From Lepidodermella squamata (Eukaryota; Gastrotricha), in assembly GCA_047495785.1 (NCBI GenBank), contig JBLDXI010000015.1:5084001-5148000 (forward strand): 64,000 bases of DNA. Reading direction: 5' to 3'. A program made the translations under genes and the position numbers. Each line of letters opens with the position of its first letter. Position 1 is the stretch's first letter. Positions 55,969-64,000 of this stretch are shown here, in pieces. Under the pieces are notes generated by a model. The model was not told where the DNA came from, searched no databases, and worked only from the letters and a program-made list of their open reading frames with translations.

Positions 55969-57732
55969 ATTGGCTTTGGTTTAGACTAAATTGCGTTCTT
56001 ACTGAATTGTTATTTATCATAATGTGTCTTTCGGCTATTTATGATCGGTTTATTGCGATGAGAACGCCGGGACACATTGTCCGCGACGTTGTTGCTGACA
56101 AAAAGAATTAAAAATCTACGTTTGACACATGCTGACGAGAAGAAAACAATTTTATAGCCATCGACAATGCAGCGCGGTGATAGCTCATTAGCAATGACAA
56201 AATAATTTTTGCCCGCAGACTGCACCACATGGTAAGTACTGCGCATGATAGCAAAGCATTAGGCGCATCCAGCAACTACGCCTGCAGCTGAATAATCGTA
56301 CGCGAACCCGCGCTCTCTAATATATTGTAGCATACCGACCTGCGTTATCATCCGTGAGATCCGTGACAAAGAAACATGTTAGCCCAAGTCGATCATCACT
56401 AAGCGTGTGAATCTTTGTGCGAACATCGCGTTTTTTAAGCGGTTTTTTACCAGCGCACGAACATCTGCGTCTATCCTCATCGATTTTTCGCCGTAAAATA
56501 AAGCGGTAGTAACTAGCGGTAGTAACTAGCTTACTAGCGCCGCAACAGCGCTAGTAAGCAAGAGTTAAAGTGTGCTTCGAACGCCGGTGAGTCACATTTT
56601 CCATGTGACGTAGATCTACGTCACATGACCTTTTCAATCAATTAAAACCCTGCCGGTTGCAAATCATAATTCTAGGATTGACCAATGACCAATGGCGCTT
56701 CGTGTAAATGCTCGCAAAATGACTGAAAATGGCTCATCATCGAGTGAAAATCAGATGTTAAGGTTGTTCAAAGTTACAGTAGTAATACTGGTTCTTGAAA
56801 TAATCGTTTGTTTCAATGCAAAGCATATAACAGAAATCCGCCCGCCTTCAGACGAATCTTGACGAATCTTTTACAGTTAAAAATAAATGAGCGGCATGGA
56901 TCCTACGAGATTGCCTAAACATGGACGGGAGGCTAATCTTTGTTGACAATATCGCGAATGTATCGAAATACACCTTACGATCTCGTGAACTCTTCCAAGA
57001 GAATTTCAAATGACATATTTCGATCAGTATGAATACCGCTTTAAATCGCCTAAATAGCGCTAACACCTGCATATGATATTTTATATTGTTGCATAAGTGA
57101 CACGTTACATGTTGTGGCTAAGTGATCGCGCCGAGAGCGTCATAAAAGATAAAATCAGAATACGATGCAACTAAACAAAAGCGTGTTTTCAATTAGCGTT
57201 GGTTATAGTTCAGATGTTCTGATTTCGTATTTAAAAAGGTAAGGCAAATTCTCATTAGCATAAAAGCAAGTTCGTACGCAAAACTTGCGCTGAGTTCGAG
57301 TAGCAGCTGCGACTATTTGTTTCGAGTTATTTCTGTCATCAAAATTAATGACCCATCAAGAACGCATTGATGGCATCTTTAATGGTTTCTCAAGGAATAA
57401 TTTTCTGAGAAAGAATCGGGCGTTCGTACTCTTGGAACAGCAGAACGCAGGTGCAAGTATGTAAATCTCTCTTCTCGACAAATAACCAGCAACCAAGCAG
57501 ATAAAATATTATTTGAAATACTTAAGATTAACAAGTGATCAACCTTCAACGCGAAAGGCCATGACTCGAGAAAATTTTGTATTATACGAAAATTTTATTA
57601 CTTTTTTCAATTAGATTTGCTATCAGCGGTAGACAATTGAAAATGACGAGTGGTACGAACTTGACCACAAGTTTGATAAGAAAGAAACTGTATCACGAGT
57701 CAGCAAATATTGCAGCATTCCAATTATTTATG
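55969..57732. promoter_or_regulatory. Intergenic, 1.76 kb, with palindromic sites
   Basis: Between the SLC44-dynein gene start and the UBXN1 stop, both minus strand. Contains a 13-bp tandem duplication (AGCGGTAGTAACT twice, 56502-56527), a 12-bp stem hairpin (56529-56540 with 56548-56559, 7-nt loop), and a perfect 26-bp palindrome (56602-56627). No gene is supported. Confidence 0.5.
56602..56627. promoter_or_regulatory. Perfect 26-bp palindrome with TGACGT half-sites
   Basis: Two 13-base halves, CATGTGACGTAGA and its exact complement, meet at AGATCT. Each half carries TGACGT, the CRE/bZIP core, next to a CACATG E-box-like site. Lies 634 bp upstream of the SLC44-dynein ATG. Confidence 0.45.
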
Positions 57733-58900
57733 TCACTTCTTTTGGGCGATGAGCACAGCAGATGGAGACAAGCCGAGGTCGGCCAGACTTCGTTCCATGT
57801 CTTCTTCCGAATAAACTTTCCGTCCCTGAAACGGGCACATGAGTTGAATGGCTGTTGGATCGGAACCCATGGCAGGTTCTTTTACTAGAACGAGACATCT
57901 CACGGCGGCCAGCGGTTCTGAGCTCTTGAAAACTTGGGAAAACTGTCCCCCAGAGGCAAATCGAATCTGCAGAGATTGCATTTAAGAAAAACAGAGCGAA
58001 ATAGAGAAAATATTTCTTGCCTGTAGCCTAGCTTCTGCAGCGTTGGATTTGACGGGCTGAGCAGCAGGGGCTGGGACGGTTTCAGGAACAGGAGCTGCTG
58101 CTGCTCCGTTTTTCTCACGCTCCAGACGAGCTTTGCGATCAGCTTTATCGCGCTCGATCTGCTCCAAAATGCGCTGTTTTGCCAAGGCGTCCTCACGCTT
58201 TTCTCGCTTTTTATCTTCTTGAGCCTTTTTAATCTCAGTCTCGAGCATTTGCTGCTTGATATTGCTCAGGTTCTTCGCAGCGGCACGGCGCTGAATCCTA
58301 AATAATAGGAAATAATTAGCAAATATCCTAATGCCAAAAGAATATGTAATTAATGCCGGCGAGTGCGATGTTATGTTTTTACATATGTGTGCTTAGTGTC
58401 GCAGTGATAGGTATATACTGTCTTCCTATCTATTTGGGATTGAACGAATCGGATCGGAAAACTCACTCTCGCTCTCGTTCAGACTCTTCTTCCTCTTGTA
58501 GTCGCTTCGTTCGGCGTTCGACTAGTAGCTGTTGGATACGATCGGCTTGCTGTTTCTTCTCCTCGGCAGAAAGCGGTTTTATTTCCTCAGTACATTCGGC
58601 AAAATTTTCATGTTGCGTCTTTAAACCGTGCAACTCAGCAGCCGCAATGCTCTTAAACAGTTTACCGCAGTCTTCACACTTGAGAGACTTGGCGGCACCT
58701 CCTTCTTCCATTACCGTATCATTGTCGTAGTCGTCTACTTCGGCCTTCTTATCAGTGGCATTCGAATCGCCGTTCTTCCTTTCAAGAGCCCAGTTTATAG
58801 CAGCTTCCAAATTGTTGGAGGTGGCAGAGAGGGCCGATTTCGAGACATCCTCCGAGAACCCCATTTGCACCATGAAGCTTACACTCTCCGCGTCAGCCAT
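57733..58900 (-). CDS. UBXN1: UBXN1 (SAKS1), UBA-UBX p97 adaptor (314 aa)
   Basis: A VCP/p97 cofactor that binds ubiquitin chains through UBA and p97 through UBX. Exons 58900-58467, 58297-58021 and 57966-57733 give 314 residues. The N-terminal UBA (FMVQMGFSEDVSKSALSAT, NLEAAINWALE) is followed by a C2H2 motif (CEDCGKLFKSIAAAELHGLK), a long Glu/Lys/Arg coiled coil (RIQQLLVERRTKRLQEEEE, KQRILEQIERDKADRKARLE), an Ala/Pro linker and a C-terminal UBX domain (IQIRFASGGQFSQVFKSSEP, CPFQGRKVYSEEDMERSLAD) ending VLIAQKK. The last intron (57967-58020, exactly 54 bp) has a GC donor: CAG|GCAAGA to CTCTGCAG, and only this join keeps the UBX domain in frame. Confidence 0.93.
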
Positions 58901-60480
58901 ATTATTATTGGATTAAGATAATCGCGCAAAGCATATAAGGTACCTACAATCGTAGAAATCAGCATTTAGAGCAAGAATTAAAGTTATTTGCGATTATCAT
59001 GGCGGCTTGAAAGAGAACCATAGTGAGGGGAGATCTTTCATTCATCGCATTCCCTGACGGTTTTTTCACATTACAGAACTTGCCAGCGTGTCTTCGAACA
59101 GCTTGTCGTACCTTAGCAAGGCTGAAAAGCATGCTATTCCGCTTGTTAAAGCTGAAATTAAGGTACTGAGTTAGCCTGGAATAATTTTCTGAGACAAAAC
59201 CATGTACCGCTAGCCAACAAACTTATCTCTGTTCAAGAATTCCTAATAAATTGGAAGAAGTCAACAAGCAATCTACAGTTACTTAATAACTAACACGAAG
59301 CTTGTGATACAAAGGGCAAAAGGGGCGCTAACACACAGGAATCGGCCCAAAGCGGGGGCGTTAAGTGCGCCTGATTGCACCTTCAGTGATTTGATAAAAA
59401 ATCGAATTGCCTCAAGACGACTCACATGCGGCTGATTACTAATACGGCCTTTCTCGCTGCCCGCCTAATTCAACTCGGCCTACGGCTATTCTCATGCTGA
59501 GCCTGTGGGATTCCATGCACAATATGCAACAAGATCATTCAGAACCAACGGATGGAACGAGTAAACAAAATGATTCAGAGGAAGAACGAAATCTCGAGAG
59601 AATGCATCCCAGCCAATTGGGACTAGACAATTGCTGAAAGCAGATGAATTGCCAAACGTTGTCATAAGGACCATATGTGCGCGACGGAAACCTTATCACG
59701 CCTATTACGCCCGAATCATTAAGGATTCGCTGTTCTGGTGTGACAATCCCAGCAACCCGTTTGTCGCCAATACTTGAATGGAACCGGCGTGTGGATTACA
59801 CGGAACCTGCCCGCATTCGTTTCCGATAGTCTCTAGTCTCCTGTCCCCTGTCATGTATCATTCTCAGCTGCTTTCGTACATGAGCGTAAAAAAACTGTTA
59901 TCTCCGCAACCTCCTCTAATTGTGGGGGCACGGTCGTGCCCTCCCGAAGAATGGAGAGAGGGTTGGGAAAGAACAGCGGCGAAAAGAGAAATGGCCAGGG
60001 AAGAGGAAAAAAGGCACACCGTCAGCCCCCTATATAATAAGGTCTACGCAGAATAGAAGAAAATTGGCAAAAGTGTACCTACTTTGGGTACTTATTACAA
60101 GGCCTTAGCAGAAGATATTTTCGAAAAGAATTATACCAGCATGTAGCTAATATCCCCAGCTGTGTAATGGTATAATTTATTTGCAAAGATTCTACAGGTA
60201 ACTTGTTGTTTTGTGTCACCGCGCGAAGTCAATTTTTACGTGGTTCCTTAAAAAGTGTGGACCCCCCCCCCCTCAGTGTGTAAACGCAAAGACCGAGCTA
60301 TAGCGGTTGAGTGAGGGGACGGATTTCACACCGACGAAAAATTTAAAATTTTGGATTTATAATTAAAATATAAAAATATAAATACTTCCATAAATTAATT
60401 TTTGTTTTGGCGCTATTTTATTCAAACTTGCAACTTGCGCGCGCGCTTCGAAACTTGCAACTCCTTGTCAACTCAGACAC
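58901..60480. other. Intergenic, no gene supported
   Basis: Upstream of UBXN1. Contains a C13 run (about 60261-60273) and short ORFs such as 59778-60056 with no domain or splice support. Confidence 0.4.
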
Positions 60481-60495
60481 AGTTCCAGGTTCGTT

Positions 60496-63103
60496 CTTTG
60501 AGGGAACCGCTGGTTTTCCATCGAGTTTCTCGCAAACAGACATTAAACCTTACGTCATAAGAGGCAACTTTGCTTCGTATAACAACAAAATACCTATTCA
60601 TCAATTTCGTAATAAGTCATCAAGTCCTATTTTGCATGCGACGGCATCATGGGGACCGACGAAGCCTGCACTACGGACTTTAACTTCTTCAAGAACTTAC
60701 GTAATAGGTACTCACTTATGTGCATATGAATGGTTTGATAAAATTGAAATATGGAGTTTCTGTGAAGAATTATCGAAATGTGGAAGAAAGAAGTGAAACA
60801 CAGTGATGTCGCCGGTTTATCGAGGGTTGAATTCTGAACCCCTCTCAATTATTATCACATGCAAGATAGCGCAGCATTATTCCTGATGTAATTAATGTCG
60901 AATAAGCCGGGGATGTCAGGGATCATCGCTGCTTCAACGAAGGGGCGTCGTCCATCCAGGGGGTATCGCTCTCCTATCTGTTCCTTGTATCGGATATCGG
61001 AAGGAGCTACTGTGCCTTGATATCATAGGTTGTATCCAATATCCAAATTTGTGAGAATCTTAGACCATCTTCAGACTGATTATCGTGAAAATACCTTCAA
61101 CTAAGCTCGCATCACAAGCTATTAACTGGGTATATTCGAAGAAATATGGTTCATTGAGCACCAAAACCGACCCGAGAAGCAAATAATACACAACCCAGCG
61201 AGCGTGCGCAGCACGCGAGCGCTAAATTCGAGATCGCCCTCTCTGCAAAAAGTCGTTCTTCGACACTAAAAATGTAAGGTTTCGCTTGAGTTCGCATACC
61301 TTGATCTCGATTTGTCATGCTCAAATTCGCGACAGCGAAATTGTAACACAGACAGCTTCAAGATGAGAAGAAAATGCGGACAGCTGCAAATAGCAAGGCA
61401 ACTAGCTTCATGAAACTGCATCAAATTCCCTACAAAAAAGCTCCGCGTTGACTGTAGAGCCGAAGAATGAAGAGTCCCGATACCATTCTGCCACAACTAG
61501 CAAACTGCATCAAATCCCGAGATGGCGCTTGCGCGCCATCTTTTTATCACTCGCCATTCTGAGCGGCGCTTCTTGTTCATTAACCTCGTCAGCCTTTACA
61601 CTTTTTTTATGAGGCCAGATGTTGAAACTAAAAGCAAGAGTTTGCTGGTGCCCAGTAAACACTGTAGCTACTATATTTTTTCCGAATTATATCAAGCTGA
61701 TAATTGAAATAACTGCAGCTCCTCGGATTGTAACAAAAACCGTAATAACCAATTGTCACAACTTCATGATCCGATGGCATATATCCTGAATCACGTTTTA
61801 TTTGCAGCTCAAGTAAATATTTCCCAGTGCTAGTGATTAGCGAGACGCACATGAGAGCTGTTAATGAGCTGAAATGAGCTGAAATGCCTGAACGCATTAA
61901 TGAATTGAGAGTAATCCAATATTTTTGATGTTCTGCGGTAAAGCTATATGTCGCCACTTCAGCTGCTAAACCTTGCCAATGTCGCTGATGTCGATAGGGT
62001 TTACTAGTTAATGATTGAAATTTTGCTAGCGCTAGCCTTAGCCGCATTGCAATTGCAGATCGAAATGTTGTGCTTCATTGATCAAAGATCGTCATGAACA
62101 TCAACTTCCAAACAGAAACTTGAGGTTTACTCAAACACAATACATACCTATTGATCAAACGCCAAATCAATTCATTAGAAGTTCTTTATTTATATCATGC
62201 ATTTTCAGTGGTTAATATTGTTACTTAATATTTTCGGATCAATCCTATGGTCACGCGTGCGCTATAGTGAAATATGAGGATGTGGAAATGTGCATGTGGA
62301 AAATGCAAACTGATCGGCTCTTAATTGTCAACATCAATTACAATACATTAACGGGGACGGAATCATCTCTTCATATTAATTCCGATAACATCTTACTGAA
62401 ATGCGATGAGACATATCATGCGGTTTCTCCTGAACTCTGATTAATGCATATCATCCTTCCCACAAGGTGTACAACATCCATCAGTGTAATATCGGAAGGA
62501 GTTACTGTGCCTTAGGAATATTTGGAATTAAAGGAAAAAGGGAAAGATCAACATGGCATGTTTATTTTTGTATTTCTTTCTTTATACTGTAATGACTCCG
62601 TGTCATGAGAAGCGCCGCTCAGAATGGCGAGTGATAAAAAGATGGCGCGCAAGCGCCATCTCGGGATTTGATGCAGTTTGCTAGTTGTGGCAGAATGGTA
62701 TCGGGACTCTTCATTCTTCGGCTCTACAGTCAACGCGGAGCTTTTTTGTAGGGAATGGTCCTACTGCTCCTCATCGCTAAGTGAACTCAGGTTTCCGGGT
62801 TGTGCATTTTTCGCGCAAAAACTTGAACAAAAATTATCTTTATATGTATTAAAGACAATCATATTTTTGATTATTATAATATAAAATACTCTGTTGTCAT
62901 AGTAACAACGCTATAAAATGCCATCATTGATATGTCACGCGCGAACAGTCCTACGCGTCCTACGCGAACAGGCCAAACACGACGCCATCATCAAGGCGAA
63001 TAGCGAACGAAAGAAAAAGGAACTCAACGCCTCTCTGCAGCCGCAGGTCGCGTTCAATCCGTACTCCAAAGCCGCCTTCGTCTACAACTACGTGCCGAAC
63101 TAA
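60496..63103 (+). CDS. Possible two-exon gene, unidentified (low confidence)
   Basis: An open stretch at about 60496-60702 reads FFEGTAGFPSSFSQTDIKPY through IRGNFASYNNKIPIHQF to PTKPALRTLTSSRTY and ends at a GTAATAGG donor (phase 0). A second stretch, 62969-63103, follows a CGCGAACAG acceptor in the same phase and reads AKHDAIIKANSERKKKELNA to AAFVYNYVPN-stop, with codon usage like neighbouring genes. Joined they would be one protein with a 2.3-kb intron holding the inverted-repeat element. The small ORF 62918-63103 with its own ATG is the alternative. No start exon was found and I do not recognise the family. Confidence 0.3.
61425..62756. mobile_element. 1.33-kb element or foldback with perfect 149-bp inverted repeats
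   Basis: 61425-61573 and 62608-62756 appear to be exact reverse complements (position x pairs with 124181-x). Each arm itself contains a hairpin, GATGGCG...CGCCATC. The 1,034-bp interior has no credible ORF. The sequence AAACTGCATCAAAT occurs both just outside the left arm (about 61413) and within it (about 61502). No clear target duplication is seen at the ends, so the class is unknown. Confidence 0.7.
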
Positions 63104-63864
63104 ATGAGTTTTCAAAAATTCTATTTATATTTTTCAAAGCCTATACTCAACCAAATGTAATATACTTTATTTTCTTTATAGCTCCGTCATTAAATTATCT
63201 TATATTGGCTCCGTGAATTACCTCTTGTAAATTATCTCTACTCTTGTAAATATTCCTCCAAACTAGTCTTTTGGTAGCTTTCTTGCTACGACGGCGTTTG
63301 TAGGCTTCGCTGAGTGAGTGGAAAAGCCACCTGGGCACTAATGCCTGGGCCCTGGAGAAACAGTCTGCAATAACTGGAGTACCAGGGGTAGGGATTTCAA
63401 TTATGTAGTTATTAAACCAGTTCAAACTTTCCTAGAGCGTAAGCTCGCGATTTTCTCACAAGCTCCGCCTTATGGTGAAAGCTTGAGTCCGTCAGGGCGA
63501 GGAGAAATCGTAAATCCTGATCCTGATCCTGATCCTGATCCTGTCATCTGTAACGGGTGAACGTGATTATCGTGAGCCCGTTGCGGTTTCGCCTTGAGGC
63601 TAGGGAAGAGCAGGTTGCTTAGTATTCAATCGACTCGCCTGACGAAATGTGTAAATAAAACATAACACAATCCCTCTCAGATTCGGTGATCAAAAAGGAG
63701 TTGAGCTCAAGATCATCCTCTTCTCTGTTCTTTTCTCTTTTCTCCTTCAGACTAACCATTTGTTACTTGGAAAACCTTATGGTGAAATTTTATCAAATTA
63801 GGATTGAATCACCAGGTTACTAGCCAATTCTAGCTTGCAAACTGGCGCTGCTCGGCGGATTGGT
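63104..63864. other. Intergenic with a hexanucleotide repeat
   Basis: Contains (TCCTGA) repeated nearly five times at about 63515-63543. The region around 63290-63620 looks repeat-derived (simple repeat tail, GC shift), possibly the end of a non-LTR retroelement, but no coding remnant was recognised. Confidence 0.35.
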
Positions 63865-64000
63865 ATGAAGAAAAGTGCTGCAACGCAATTCACGGAGGAA
63901 GAACTTGATGAGGTAGAAATCTCGGATGTGAGACGGCCACCACATTCCCATCTTAATGAAGTCGACGATCTACAACTCTTGCGTTCAAGGATCGATGAGC
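63865..64000 (+). CDS. N-terminus of an unidentified gene leaving the window
   Basis: An ATG at 63865, with an in-frame TGA upstream at 63805, opens a frame to the window edge: MKKSAATQFTEEELDEVEIS and then RRPPHSHLNEVDDLQLL. It is acidic, with no recognisable domain in the 45 visible codons. It could equally be a retroelement ORF, given the repeat-like sequence just upstream. Confidence 0.4.
   Translation, partial: MKKSAATQFTEEELDEVEISDVRRPPHSHLNEVDDLQLLRSRIDE

Noticed and set aside
1-64000. CRISPR arrays, bacterial operons or viral insertions
   Set aside because: No spaced direct repeats, no intron-free bacterial-type gene blocks, and no viral replicase, capsid or envelope signatures were seen.

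Overview
The window is nuclear DNA of a multicellular animal. The recognisable genes are metazoan: RICTOR, androglobin, POC5, a ZO-type scaffold with a C-terminal ZU5 domain, a Polycomb RING protein, tetraspanins and TMEM181. Almost all are split by very short GT-AG introns, mostly 48-64 bp with a clear mode at 54 bp. Gene density is high. Several genes lie very close together on one strand, with a polypyrimidine/AG 3' splice site a few bases before the downstream ATG, which suggests operons resolved by spliced-leader trans-splicing. Androglobin and POC5 fit an animal with ciliated or flagellated cells. I cannot fix the phylum: a compact-genome bilaterian (rotifer, flatworm, tardigrade, tunicate or similar) fits. 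Exon boundaries below were built by hand from splice sites, reading-frame phase and family similarity; where I give a protein length, the exon lengths sum to a multiple of three.

Layout. 1-5.1 kb: RICTOR (-), running off the left edge. 5.4-5.9 kb: thioredoxin (-). 8.6-10.3 kb: unidentified coiled-coil protein (+), convergent with POC5. 10.7-15.5 kb: tight minus-strand trio CARNMT1, ACAD8-like, POC5. 16.2-17.7 kb: RPL24 then GPATCH4-like (+), also closely spaced. 18.2-19.0 kb: a small gene split by a TA-flanked MITE. 19.7-20.8 kb: single-exon seven-helix receptor (-). 21.4-22.2 kb: a near-perfect 863-bp palindrome made from the 3' end of a Penelope-like retroelement. 22.4-25.7 kb: two tetraspanins (-). 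28.0-36.6 kb: androglobin (-), about 27 exons. 37.8 kb: an intact 166-bp hAT-type MITE. 38.1-38.8 kb: orphan gene (-). 40.6-42.3 kb: TMEM181 (-). 44.5-48.8 kb: ZO/TJP (+). 49.8-51.4 kb: PCGF (+). 52.3-56.0 kb: an SLC44 choline-transporter-like protein with a complete dynein stalk inside it (-). 57.7-58.9 kb: UBXN1 (-). 60.4-63.1 kb: a poorly resolved possible gene and an inverted-repeat element. 63.9 kb: start of a gene leaving the right edge.

The most striking item is the 52-56 kb gene. A ten-helix SLC44-like membrane protein carries, in what should be a cytosolic loop, coiled coil 1, a microtubule-binding domain of cytoplasmic-dynein type, and coiled coil 2. After that the SLC44 fold resumes. 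One uninterrupted 1.1-kb exon encodes SLC44 membrane sequence, coiled coil 1 and the microtubule-binding domain, so the fusion is not a gene-model artefact. I do not know of a described protein with this architecture. It would predict a membrane-anchored, motor-less microtubule tether.
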